NCBI GenBank assembly: GCA_904066235.2
Contig: CAJFCV020000002.1
Coordinates: 2,666,001 to 2,730,000 of the forward strand
Length of the DNA: 64,000 bases
Origin: Bursaphelenchus xylophilus
Lineage: Eukaryota; Nematoda; Chromadorea; Rhabditida; Aphelenchoididae
Direction of reading: 5' to 3'
Of the stretch, positions 1-11,023 are shown piece by piece. A model generated the notes under the pieces. The model was not told where the DNA came from. It did not search any database and saw only the letters and a list, made by a program, of their open reading frames with translations. Positions within the stretch are counted from its first letter, which is position 1, and every line of letters starts with the position of its first letter. The position numbers were made by a program, and so were the translations under genes.

Positions 1-515
1 GCTTCGCAAAAAACGACCAAGATTTTTGGCGGAAAATTTGGAAAAAACGACTGTTTCTTGGATATGCTCAACGCGTGTACAAAATCTAAAGAAAATCTGA
101 TTTGAACTTGGTGTACTTCCATATAAGATTGACCCCTAATTTTCAACATTTCAGCCAAATGCCATGACCTTTGTAAAAATAGCATTAATACAGGGTTTAC
201 GTGCAGCTGGAAATTTAGTAACAGGAAATCTTTGCAAACACAGGGTAATTACGCATGCCATGGGGAGTGTTTTTGGCGGTGTAGGGGACACCCTGGGGCC
301 GCTTGAACTTTGAATTCAAAATGCCAAACAATCAAAAGCCGTTTCGATTTTTGGAATTTGAATGGGCTTGTGACGGATGACACAAACTACAGGAGTTGTG
401 ACGGTCTGCGCCTAGGACCTCGGGTTTAACGGTCCGAAAGTTTGAAGGCTAAATTTAGCCAATCTTAGGGTGGGCGCTAACTTGCAACTACGTCCTAAAA
501 ACCAATGTTTTTGTA

Positions 516-664
516 TCTGTCTGTCGGGAAAATAATGAGCAAAAAGACGCTACGTCGATCGCTGAACTGAAGAGAAACTTGATCCTGCCTCGACACAATT
601 CATTTTTTCGGCAGCGATGCGATTTTTGATGCAATGGAGTGCTCATTATTTCCCCGACAAATTG
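516..664. mobile_element. Palindromic MITE, family A
   Basis: Inverted termini CTGTCGGGAAAATAATGAGC and GCTCATTATTTCCCCGACA flank about 100 bp. It is a diverged copy of the dispersed TA-target palindromic family (type A interior, GAGCAC next to the terminus). Confidence 0.8.
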
Positions 665-744
665 AAAATAGCATCATCAAAATTCACGCCTCACACTTCG
701 CAGAATCTATTGGTGATTACGAATCTACCGTAATTTCGACTTAC

Positions 745-868
745 TTTTCACAATGGCATATGTTGTCAGCGTCAACAAGCACAAATTGATGGCCATAAAC
801 CCGTATTCAATGCCGTGATACACTCGTATCACTCCCTCCGTCGGTATCCACAACTCTTCGAACACCAT
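745..868 (-). CDS. Srh/Sri-like chemoreceptor, first exon only (gene runs off the left edge)
   Basis: ATG at 868-866 opens a 124-nt exon ending in a GTAAG donor (744-740). It encodes an N-terminal stretch and first membrane helix ending TTYAIVK, matching in length class, phase (1) and final residues the first exons of the two complete paralogues (3590-3722, 10071-10203; both end AIVK). No following exon is found in bases 1-739, so the rest should lie to the left of the window. Role by family: G-protein-coupled chemosensory receptor in sensory neurons. The call rests on one exon plus paralogy; it could also be an isolated relic. Confidence 0.6.
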
Positions 869-928
869 TGCGCCGCACTTCTCAGACTACCTTACACCGA
901 ATGTCCTTGGAGCATGTGCGTTTAGTGA

Positions 929-934
929 CAGCTG
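929..934. promoter_or_regulatory. E-box-like CAGCTG upstream of chemoreceptor first exon
   Basis: GTGACAGCTGATAAATATTT lies about 60 bp upstream of the start at 868 and recurs almost unchanged about 80 bp upstream of the next paralogue. E-boxes near start codons drive some nematode chemoreceptor genes, but CAGCTG is not the best-known variant. The function is inferred. Confidence 0.35.
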
Positions 935-2175
935 ATAAATATTTACACGCGTTTTTACGTAGGTTGAAATAATAGAAAACGCAACTTGTAAAGGGCGATG
1001 AGACTACTCGAACAATTGTAAATACAAAAAAGTGTATCAATTCGACATGACAACTATAATTGTGTATTTTAAGACGGATAAATTGAGGCATGTTTTCCAA
1101 TCAAAAAGATTGTAGGCAGAGCGGAGGAAAAAAATAAACTTGTCTATGCGGATTTGTACTAGGCAGCCGGTAAATATTGTCGTTGAATTGTAGCGCTGAC
1201 ATTCGATTTCAACGACTGAAATAGCCCTTCATATGACGAGGTGTCAAAAGAGGGATACAAATCCTTTGTTGGGAGTAAACGTTAAGGGCTTCTGACTGGG
1301 CGCGGAGATGGCACTTGCTGATAGCTCAGAAGGATCAGGGTGGTGCAATTTCGGAAAGGTCCAGTAGAACAGGTCTACAAAGCAACCTCTCAACAGTTAC
1401 AAAACAGGCTTGTGAGCGAATATACGACATCTATCAGCCTAAAAAAATGTGATGCTGACTTATTTTCGATGGCAAACCGTTCTATTTATTATATATATTT
1501 AAGCTACGCAAAGATTTCAACGACATTTTGCCAAGTCCCTGCCGACGTTACGTCCAAGCGGGCTCGGAATCGTATCCGGATTGGGGTCAAACGCCGTGAG
1601 AGAAAGCTTAAAACTGCCGGCCCAAAACTGACGCAGTCAAACCTAAAACATTACCGGCTGATAAAAAATTGCAGTACAATCAAAGAACGAAACTACAAAA
1701 TATCATTCGTAGTCAGGAAGCAGTGTAACATACAAAAGTTATAATTTTGCGTAAGCACTGTTTATAATCGAAGATACAAGTCAATTAGAGTATTTATGTA
1801 TAACGCTTTATTATAATACTAGCAAGTCAACCCGTAATTGTATGGCAACGCAAAAGGAAAGCGAGAAATTATGGCATCGCAGATTGGAGTAGAGGTACAT
1901 ATACGTGTGTTGTAGTGTTTTTTATGACCTGAGGAAGAATCATAATACCCTTAGTATAATATAATGTACGCAGTGAAATGGAGCAACCGTACAACAGTTA
2001 AAAAAAAAAAGACTCTAAAAATCTGTGTTACAAAAACAAGCTTCGTCTGTTCAAGATACGTTTCGTCAACAAAACAATCAGCAATAGACATAGCTCTTGA
2101 GATGGAGAGAAGCTTAACACAAGCTGGCCTAGCCGGGCTGAGATTTTCAACCTGCTCCGAGAGCCCACTCTACAA
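935..2175. other. Intergenic, part of a duplicated upstream segment
   Basis: No convincing gene. Blocks at about 950-1110 and 1505-1740 are recognisably repeated at about 3830-3960 and 5165-5400, showing that the receptor genes were duplicated with their upstream DNA. The open frame at 1340-1744 begins without an ATG, has low-complexity composition, and its sequence is also present, broken by stops, in the 5.2-kb copy, so it is not called a gene. Confidence 0.5.
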
Positions 2176-3722
2176 CTATGTTACAGACTTTTTGGGAAAA
2201 CTCTCAACCTCCGTGGAGTTGCAGAAAAAGTTCCGGATTGCCTGTCGAAACGGTCGAACATACAGTAGGATTGCCACACAATCCACCGTTGAGTGCATGG
2301 CCAGAAACGAACAAGCCGCAAGTCCAATCAACATGTTGTAATTGCTGTCGAAATACCCGGCCAAAAACCATATCAATATGGGAAAGTACAAGAACACCAG
2401 GGTCACACTGAGTTGCGCGACCAAAGAGCGAAACAACATCCATTGTAGACGGCCTGTCTTCGAAAAGGAGTGTTTCTCCGTTCTCAACGTATAAGCCAGT
2501 GAGAGGACCAAGAAGGCCATTAACATGCCCCAGCCGACCAGCACAAAAATTCCACAGAGCAAGACGAATTCGTAGCTTGAGGTCTGCTGCAACATGCATG
2601 TTGTTTGAGGGAAATACACCAGTAATTCACGAACTTTGGGGTCGACAACTCTGAGGGTAGCGGTTGTGGCGACAGGATTACCGGAAAAATACCTAAGAAG
2701 AGCCTGAAATTTAAAATCCTATTATTCAGAAGCACGAATCTGACTATGTTTCTACGGCATTGCACTTACCCAAAACGTCAACATGCCCGACAAAAAAACA
2801 CCACAGTAAAACGCCGGTGTCCATGGGAGCTCAAATCTGGCCAAGTACGTCAGCACCATTCTATATTTGGCTCGATGACGGTACGCCAAAATGTAACGGT
2901 AAAAAATGCACAACCATTGAGCGTACGCCTTTCCGCCGCATAGAATAGTAAAAATAAATAGGAAACAATAGTTTCCGTAATGGCCGAGCACCGTCTTCAG
3001 AATGCCGGTAGATTGATAACAAATGTGAGGCAGATGAGCGATCGGAATGAAGGTGAAAACCGCAATGTCAAACAGAAAAGCCCAAAGCACTTCGTGCAGC
3101 AGGTAGAAACGGTAGATTGTGAGGTCGGCGGCGGGCGCTGGAAATTTTTTCATGTTGAAGAAATAAATCCAACGCCAGCTTCCATCAGCCTAAAAATGGG
3201 GCTGATGGCAGCATGGTATTTTCCCTACAGGGGAAGTACCTCAAGTGAGACGCTCAGATTTTGATGAAACTGGGAGCAAATTTAAAATATTTTTTTCTAA
3301 AATGTATGCGAGAATCCTAGCTCGCGCTTTGCAGAAACAACCGAAATTTTTTGATCGAAAGTCGGCCAAATTTTGGCACTTTTTGCTGAATTTCGGCACG
3401 AAAAGTTTCGTGCCTATTTCTACCATGGAGGGTAATGTTTCCACAAAAAATAATTTTTTTCCGCACAGACATCCGTGCAAAATCTGAAGAAAATCTAGCG
3501 TCGCACTTGGGGTACTTCCCTTGCAGGAAGCTTATTGGAAGCGCATCTTTATCATGAAGCCTTATCAAAAAAAATCTCGAAACTCTTACTTTTCACAATA
3601 GCCAATGTAGTCGTAGCGCAAAAAGAGAAGTTCACGACCATCGAAACATAGCTAAACATTCGATAAATGCATATAACCAATTCCGACGGGATGACTAAAT
3701 CGCTCGTAGCGTCATCGTCCAT
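2176..3722 (-). CDS. Seven-transmembrane chemoreceptor, Str superfamily (Srh/Sri-like)
   Basis: Three exons on the minus strand: 3722-3590, 3137-2770, 2703-2176 (TAG), 1029 nt, 342 residues, normal for the family. Donors are GTAAGA and GTAAGT; acceptors are TTTCCAG and TTTCAG. Exon 1 (phase 1 end) gives helix 1. Exon 2 carries a hydrophobic helix with FDI and a following P-x-x-CYQSTG segment, then AQWLCIFYRYILAYRH at the inner end of helix 3. Exon 3 carries LQWMLFRSLVAQL before helix 6 and ends in helix 7 with HSTVDCVAILLY-VRPFRQ, the H-S/T-x-x-x-x-L-x-x-x-PFR signature of Srh/Sri receptors. Predicted role: sensory-neuron receptor for environmental chemicals coupling to a G protein. The ligand is unknown. 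The exact subfamily is uncertain. Confidence 0.82.
3222..3529. repeat. Palindrome-ended repeat (R3) in intron 1
   Basis: Ends are inverted: GGAAGTACCTCAAGTGAGAC near 3230 and CGTCGCACTTGGGGTACTTC near 3510. The interior contains GCTCGCGCTTTGCAGAAACA. More complete relatives lie at about 52468-53003 and 54937-55341; fragments are near 22050-22350, 27530-27780, 42125-42260, 46300-46520, 51225-51420 and 61550-61800. Confidence 0.7.
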
Positions 3723-3803
3723 GGTTTTGCCACTTCGATTAAAGAAGTGGAAATTACAACGGGTCCCAAAAGTACAAAGAATTCGAGCATTTACGGTGAG
3801 TGA

Positions 3804-3809
3804 CAGCTG
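3804..3809. promoter_or_regulatory. E-box-like CAGCTG upstream of the 3722 start
   Basis: Shares TGACAGCTGATAAATATTT with the site at 929-934, in the equivalent position before the next paralogue. The more distant paralogue starting at 10203 lacks it. Confidence 0.35.
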
Positions 3810-4555
3810 ATAAATATTTTCCCGCATTTTTACGCAGTCTAAAATAACAGAAAACGCAACTGTAAAGGGCGACCAGGCTACGCGGAAAATTGTAGAAGCG
3901 AAAAAAGCGCATCGATTAAACCGGAAAGCTACAATTTTATCTCTTAAGACGGCTGCCTACGTTATCGTAATACTATGCTCTTCGATCAAAAGAGTTGTAG
4001 GCAGAGTAGGGGGAAAATATGTTTCTCAATTCGAATTTGTAGGGGGGAACCGGCACATATTGTTTTTGAAATGTAGGGGATTGTAGGGCTGACATTAGAT
4101 TTCAAAGACCGAAATAGACATTCATCAATTGAAGTTTATCTTATCCAGTTTAAAAAAAAGTTCTGAAGAAAGAACCCATTGACGTATTTCACCAAGGAGA
4201 AGAAGATCACCCGAAATAGAACAAAAATGTCTCCCGCCCACTTTTGAGCTACGTGATATACGAAATGCCACAAATGGCAAAGGAATAAAGGGATACCGAA
4301 AAAATATTTTCCCATCGAAAAGTCATAAAAAATTCTGCTGTGGGTGACGAATCGCAGAAGCGAAATGGGCTATTCTCTAGTTGCGACATGGCTTCCGAGC
4401 CGAAATCGGCCCGAAATCATGAAAATTACGACATGAGAATCGAAGCGGAAATTAGGTTGCCAATAAAAAAACGCAAACCTCGGCTGGCTTTTTCGGGATA
4501 TTTGCATATTTTAGACAGCCTCGGAATGCAGTAAGAACAACAAGCATATGTGAAA
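3810..4555. other. Intergenic upstream DNA of the 3722 gene
   Basis: The proximal 200 bp align with the upstream DNA of the left-edge paralogue. The remainder shows no gene, RNA or recognised repeat. Confidence 0.4.
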
Positions 4556-4755
4556 CAGTCCGGTCCAAACGCCTAATAGTCGCTGGAATGTTTTCGGCGA
4601 CATGCACTCTGCGAAAACGAAAGCTCACTTTGCACTGTGCAACTTCTGGCTTTTTTCACGGCGCAATAGGCTTTTTCGAGCTGTCGCTCGCACCCTGAGT
4701 TTTCTTGCACAGTGCACGTCGCCGAAATCATTCCAGCGACTTTACGAACGGACTG
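4556..4755. mobile_element. Palindromic MITE, family C
   Basis: Inverted ends CAGTCCG (4556-4562) and CGGACTG (4749-4755), extended by AGTCGCTGGAATG and CATTCCAGCGACT. The core has GACATGCACT and ACAGTGCACGTC. This is the cleanest of about five copies in the window. Confidence 0.75.
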
Positions 4756-4816
4756 GTACAGCCCGCGGGCCGGCCCGAAAGTCATGTCTAGGCTGCCGTG
4801 GTGTGGGATGGAAGTC

Positions 4817-4977
4817 TATCAGTCTGTCGGGAAAATAAGATCGGGTCGTTCGCTTCGAATCGCTCATCATCGCTTTGCGACGGCAAGACGAAGCTGGAAA
4901 TTTGGTGCGCGGCTGCACTGGTTTTCCGACGAGGCGAAACATTTCGCTCTCGCCGTTATTTTTCCGACAGACTGATA
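4817..4977. mobile_element. Palindromic MITE, family A, type B interior
   Basis: TATCAGTCTGTCGGGAAAAT opens and CCGACAGACTGATA closes the element. The interior has CATCATCGCTTTGCGAC and GGAAATTTGGTGCGC, the alternative core found in about eight copies. Confidence 0.85.
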
Positions 4978-6276
4978 AGGGTCCAGTCATCATTTTCAAC
5001 GCCCTACCGGAGAGACAGACGATTGGTGACCTTTTTCAAAAGCTTCTTTTCCGCCAATGACGCCAAATTTGAGGTTACCAGAGCCTTCGAAGGCGAGCTC
5101 TCGCCGTGGTGTACCTCTGACGTAAATTTTGCTTATTGTAACAAATTGATCTATTGAAACGCCACCCAGATTTCAACGACATTTAGCGAAGTTGACATTT
5201 TCCATAGGTGGGCTACCGTACTAATTACTTGAAAGCTGACAAATCTGTATAGGGGTCAAACGCCACGAGAGATTAAAATTGGCGTTTAGCGGTCCCAATT
5301 AAGACAACACTTCCGGCCAGCTGATAAAATTACAGTAAAGTTAGAGAACGAAACTACAAAATGTCACTTGTAGTGAAGAAAGGACTGAACATACATACAG
5401 TTTTTGGAGTTCTGTGCCGTGAAGAAACGTACAAACAAATCCAACGGGAGAAAGAATAGGTTCAATTGCGAACTTTTATACTGCTATTCAAACCCAATTG
5501 ACCTTTTTTGTTCCAGGAGCCAGGGAAACAATCAAATTACAGTATACAACTAACAAGAAATAAATGATTCTGTAGATGAATTCAATTTGCCTTTACTCAT
5601 AATCAACTATAATATTTATAAACGGTTTATAAGTGAATACCAGTGCAAGGAAGGTGTGGTAATTTAATATTCTTGAGAATTTCCACAAAAACTTTCGCTT
5701 CAAGGAAAGGTCAAAGAGCGGAACACAGCCGACAGAAAGAAAACAAACTCCATGGAAGGAAGGGCGAGCGCACAAGTGCCATGTGGTGAAGACCTTACAA
5801 CTGAAGTTTTCAATTTTCTCTTAGAGGCTCTTGGTTTTCAAAGGTTTCAGTTGAACCCATCAATCTTGCAGTTTTTTCAGTGTATAAACAAAGTTTTACA
5901 GTGTATGTGGGTTAACGTGGCATAATTATTGTAAAGCACAAAGAAGTCGAGCAATTACGACATGACAGACATGAGGAGTTTATTGTCTATTGACGACCTG
6001 CGTAAATCACGATATCCTTAGCATAATGTATGGTATGTACAATGAAGCAACAGATGAAAAGACCAAAAAAATGTGTGCTTTGTCGCAAACTTCATAACAC
6101 AAAAGATTCGTATTCGTATCCTCAATTGACCAGTCTACAATGAGAGATGACTTCCGCGCCTCGCAGGGCCTACGTGGAAAAATGATAATCAATTGAGCGC
6201 ATTTTGGCTGGCCCTCAGAGCCATGCCGAGTCAACAACGATAGTACATATTTGTGACGAGCAAACACAATGAGGAA
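4978..6276. other. Intergenic; duplicated flank, no gene seen
   Basis: 5165-5400 matches 1505-1740 (see the left intergenic entry). From 5400 to the stop codon at 6277 I see AT-rich sequence without a supported gene. Confidence 0.4.
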
Positions 6277-9200
6277 TCAATAGTTGAATCGTGGCATGAC
6301 AACGGTAATATGGCTTTTAGTCGACCTAGACGAAAGCGTCTTATTGTCCGACGTCTTGAAGAAGAGTTTTCGGATTGTATGTCGAAACGGCCGAACATAC
6401 AGTAAGATTGCCACACAATCCACTGTCGAGTGCATCTCCAGAAAAGCAACAGCCCCAAGACCGAACAACATGTCGTATTTGCTGTCGAAATATCCGGCCA
6501 TAAACCATACCAATACGGGGAAGTACATGAATATTAGCGTCACACCAAGTTGCGCTACCAAAGATCGAAACAACATCCATTGTAGACGACCGGTTTTCGA
6601 AAACGTGTGCTTGTCCGTTTTCAACGTATAGGCCATTGAGAGGGCCAAAAACGCCATCGCCATGCCCCACGCAACCAGCAGAAAAATACCACTAAGAAAG
6701 ACGAATTTGTGGCTTGAATTCTGCTGTATCATGCACGTTGCTTTGGGAAAATACAGCAGTAATTCACGAACTTTGGGGTCGGAAACTCTGAGATTGGAGG
6801 TGGTGGCCGCAGGATTTCCGGTGAAATAACTAAGAACAAGCTGAAATGAATACATGAATTCTCCGAATTACGCCAATAAACTTTTTACAGCCTTCTATAC
6901 TTACCCAAACCGCCGTAATACCCGAAACAAAAACACCGCAGTAAAGCGTCGGTGTCCATGGCAGCCCAAATCTCGCTAAGTAATCCATGAGCGCTCCATA
7001 TCTGGCTCGATGGCGGTAGGCCAAAATATAACGGTACAAAATGCATAACCATTGAGCGTATGCTTTTCCGCCGCAGAGAATCGTAAAAATATAGAGGAAG
7101 TAATAGTTTCCGTAATGGCTGAGCACTGTTTTCAGAACTCCCGTAGATTGATAACAAACGTGAGGCAGGTGAACTATGGGAATGAAGAAGAAAATCGCAA
7201 TGTCAAAGACAAAAGCCCAAAGCACTTGGTGAAGCAGGTAGTAACGGTAGATTGTGAGGTAGGTGCCTGGTGCTGAAAGTTGTTGTACCGTGAGGATATT
7301 CATAAAGGCTCTGTAAGCTTTTTGAAACCCCTGGCAAATGAAGAACTACTCCCGCAGTGCGTTCGGACTAGGACTATCGGGAAAAGCAAAAAATCATTAT
7401 GCTTTTCATTATGCTTTCCTTATAAAATATCGTATTGTCTAGTGCTTCATATACAGGGTGTCCCAAAAAAAATGCATGTTATTTTTATGGCTACATTTTA
7501 TATACCAAACAAAATTTAGCCAAACTAACGATGGATATCAGTAACATAGAGGATTATTGATAACATACCAAGCCAGTTTCACAGTGGCTGCCCTTGGTGG
7601 CGATATAGAGCTTCAAACGTAACTTAAAATTTTGGGCTCGGGGCCGCAGCCTTTTTCGAGGAAATCGGTCCCGTTCTTGGCGCAACGATTACTTTGCCAT
7701 TCCAAACTTTTGTGGTGTGTAGTACAGGCAATGGCCTCCAATTGAAAAAAATAGTAGTCAAACGGATTCAGATCCGGCGAGCAGACGGCCATTTTGCGGA
7801 CGGGGTGAAATCGGGAAAATCGTTCCCATTTCGGATCCTGAGTCGATTTTGCCTTGTGAGCCGGAGCTGAGTCTAGCAAGGACGCCAAATTTGCATTGCC
7901 GAGGTTCTGCTGAGTCAACAGAAGTACGGGAAAATCAAGATTAACGCGGCGCTAAAGTTTTGCCCCCTTGATCCGAGAAAACCATGGAATTCTTGCCGCT
8001 GGGAGAAATTCCGCCTTAGGCGATGACGGCCCGGATTTTGACGGCTTTCGACGTTAGCCGACATGCCGAGGGCCTCATCTAAGAAGATCCAATTGCTCTG
8101 GTGGTTGTGCATCCGCCAAATATTGAACCACGAACGAATGCGCTCACGTCTGTGAGTTGCGGCCCAGCCCTTGAGTTTTCGACATTTTTCGCGCCGCACG
8201 CACTTGCCGTCTACTTTAAAGATCTGAGCTTTTTACAGCTTATACAGCGTGAGGCGTAGCTCATCATAGACTATTCGGGTGACCGATCGGTCGCTGATGC
8301 CGATCTCCAAGGCAATTTTTTCTTGAAAATAGCGTTTTGCTGTTGGTGTTCTCCCGGTTGACAGAACCGCTGGCGGTGCGTTTTCCTTTACGTCCTGGAC
8401 GCTTACTATCGTTATCAAGCTCCTTCCATCGCGTGATTACTTTTGACACAACGTCCTTTCTATACTGGGCAAATTTACAACTTGAACGGCTCAAAAATAG
8501 TGACAAAATCGCAGTTCCTTTGTTTCACATTTTAAAAAACAATGCTACTTAATCGATATGAACACAAAACTGAAATAACTAGGGCAGAAAAACACGGAGA
8601 TTTTAGCAGTACAAAAATCTTTTGGCCTGACCTAAACATTTTTGCGTCAGGACCCATGGAAAAAAACATGCATTTTTTTTGGGACACCCTGTATATGATT
8701 TTTTTGTCTAACCCCGCATTCCTACTTCAATCTCCCTTCGAAAACAACTTTGGTTATGCAAAACAACAAAGAATCTGACGTAAAGGGTAACCGTAAACAC
8801 TTGTGTTTATAATATTCTCCGTTTGCCATGCTGTTTGTTGAACGGGGTTTACACGGATTCTTCACTTCGCAGAATTTACAAATATTGATGCTATTAAAGT
8901 ACAATATACACTTTGTATCCAGATCTCTAATTTGTATCAACCTACATACCTCTTCGAATACGTCACACAGAATATAAGCTTTTACAGAGAACACAAGCAT
9001 GCAGTGGTAATTTATGTTTACAAGATTCTCCGTACAGAATACAATATGCTAAACTGCCGTTCCGCTAGTTTCTTCTCTTAGGATTAACGGGCTACAATTA
9101 GTGGCTTTAATGATCTTACTGTACAAAAAAGAACTGCGTGAAAATGTAAGATAGTGCAAAGACAGGGTTTTTTTGCAAGACTCAACTATCAGTCTGTCGG

Positions 9201-10203
9201 AAAAATAATGAGCAATCGGTACTATGTCGCAAAATACAGAGGTGTGTCGTGGCAAAATCACACTGCTTTTCACTGCGGCGACGCGATCGGCGCAGCGACA
9301 TTGTGCTCATTGTTTTCCCGACAGACTGTTGATTGCGCTCAATCTTCCAATTATTGACTATCCAACTGATTTTTTGTGTTAATCTAATAATATTTACATA
9401 CCTATCAAAAAAGATGGGTATATTTTTTTAAATGTAAAATTTTCTCAAAGTCTATTTTTTAAAATAAAACTTTCTCGAAAATATTTGTCTATTTGAGGAT
9501 GAGGGCGTCTTTAAACGAAGACTACAAGTATCCCTTTGTTACAACTACGCTTATCTTTACCGCATAAACTTAAACACGCAGGGGCCGAGACGTTACAAAA
9601 TGACTACTATTATACATATAATACGGGGTTTCTAGAAGAAGTAAAACAATACCGAAGATTACGTCATGAAGACAAACACCAACCATGCCAGCCCAATAAA
9701 AAGCACTCCTTGAGGTATTGCGAAAGAATAAAGGTTTTACACCTAGTATTACATCAACAATGTCAAATGGTACCTTTTACAAGCGGCGCTAGTCAAGAAT
9801 GTCCAAACCCCGCATGCAGCACATGCCAAAATCCTAATCGACAGGCACCATAGGCAATAACTAGGAAGAAACCGCAGGTTTGATCACTCGAAAGGCCAAA
9901 TTTAGAAACTAAGGTTCCCAAGTCTTTGGGAATGTGGTTTCCCGAATCTACACAACCGGTGCCTTGATATTTTTCTGTGCACCGCTCAAAATGGTCATTT
10001 GGATCAAAAAATAAAAGGTCATCTTGACCATTGAGCGGTTGGCATTGTAAAAAAAAAACTCTAAACTCACTTTTCACAATAGCAAACATTGTCGTTGCGC
10101 AACATGAAAAGTTCACGAACATAAAAACGTAGCTAAACATTCGATAAATAAATAAAATCGATTCCGATGGGATGATTAAATCACCCGTAGCTTCGTTGTT
10201 CAT
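6277..10203 (-). CDS. Seven-transmembrane chemoreceptor, Str superfamily (Srh/Sri-like)
   Basis: Exons on the minus strand: 10203-10071, 7272-6905, 6840-6277, 1065 nt, 354 residues. Exons 1 and 2 are exactly as long as in the 3722 paralogue (133 and 368 nt) and end in the same phases. Conserved segments include GTYLTIYRYYLLHQVLWAF, CYQSTGVLKTVLSHYGNYYF, GRLQWMLFRSLVAQLGVTLI and MHSTVDCVAILLYVRPFR at the C-terminus. The C-terminal tail is longer than in its neighbour and basic. The first intron is about 2.8 kb because a mariner element (7454-8691) and a MITE (9187-9332) sit in it; splice signals are intact, so the gene looks functional. The start at 10203 is the ATG aligned with the paralogue. 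Predicted role: chemosensory GPCR, ligand unknown. Confidence 0.8.
7454..8691 (-). mobile_element. mariner-family transposon, decayed
   Basis: Inverted termini CAGGGTGTCCCAAAAAAAAT and ATTTTTTTTGGGACACCCTG are flanked by TA on both sides (7452-7453, 8692-8693). The length (about 1.24 kb) fits a full mariner. It lies wholly in intron 1 of the receptor gene, transcribed in the same direction as its host gene. Confidence 0.92.
7613..8506 (-). pseudogene. mariner transposase, frameshifted
   Basis: The transposase is readable only in pieces in different minus-strand frames. An N-terminal helix-turn-helix segment (ISDRSVTRIVYDELRLTLYK, about 8236-8300) is followed by a middle part with WIFLDEAL, then the C-terminal catalytic part DSAPAHKAKSTQ and CSPDLNPFDYYFFQLEA. 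The PDLNP block with its Asp is the usual end of the mariner catalytic triad. Frameshifts and stops make it inactive. Confidence 0.85.
9187..9332. mobile_element. Palindromic MITE, family A
   Basis: TATCAGTCTGTCGGAAAAAT to CATTGTTTTCCCGACAGACTG, in intron 1 of the receptor gene starting at 10203. The interior is type A (GACGCGATCGGCGCAGCGAC). Confidence 0.85.
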
Positions 10204-11023
10204 GGTTTGGTTATACAACCTCAACTAGAGAAGCCGATTACAATGAGAGAAGAGACAAAAGCATACCAAACTGTAGTTGTAATATTATGCGCCAATGAAG
10301 TATGAAAACTTGTCCGACGTTTGAAAACGAGTGAGTCGTTTACGAAGGTTTTTCGAAAGCGTTGGACGGTATTGTAAACTGTAATTGTACTTCATAATGT
10401 ACATACAGTCCAAGTTTGTTCAAGCGTGGCCAAACAAATTTCTTACAGGCTAAATGCTCGAAGGGAGAAGTTGCGTTTCCCCTATGAAGAAAACAGCACT
10501 TTTGAATGCTCTCTTGGCGGAAATGATCATTCAATATCTTCGCTGCCCTTGCATAACGCGAGCTGGATTTTTTCTTCGCTTTAGCTTCGGTTTTCAATAA
10601 AAATTAAAGTATGGTGCTTCCGGAAAGTAAGCCACAAAAAAGTGTGAACCAGTGCCGAACGGTCAGTTTTTCGCGCAAGCTGTCGCAGGTTCGAGTCCTC
10701 CCAAACTAAAATCATCACTTTTCATATCTACTTTTGTTTTTTTTTTGTTAAACAGGTCATACAGTGTATGAATAAAAAAAAGGTAAAAATATGAAGTTGT
10801 TTCCGAATGCATCAGGTTGCAGGTCTGCATTGTACTCTAAATATCAAGAAAGAAGCTGCGGAACCATTGAAAGTATTAATGTTTTGTTTAAAATGAACCT
10901 ATGGCATAGACAGTCGATTGCAGGAAAAAGTTTGCTCCATTGTTAATCTTGTATTGCTGTTTATTACAAATTTTTGGTTTAATTATAAGGCACGTAACTG
11001 CATGGTTCTAGTGTATTGTAGGA
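10204..11023. other. Intergenic, with a weak tRNA-like motif
   Basis: No supported gene. About 10646-10703 contains TGCCGAACGGTCAG and GCAGGTTCGAGTCC, resembling polymerase III A and B boxes, but no complete cloverleaf could be drawn by hand. A plus-strand AATAAA-rich stretch lies near 10597. Confidence 0.3.

Noticed and set aside
10340..10597. Minus-strand frame of 85 codons with a basic N-terminus
   Set aside because: No ATG in context, no splice partner and no recognised motif; left unannotated.
10640..10703. Possible tRNA gene with GGTTCGAGTCC
   Set aside because: Only the B box is convincing; no acceptor or anticodon stem pairs by hand.
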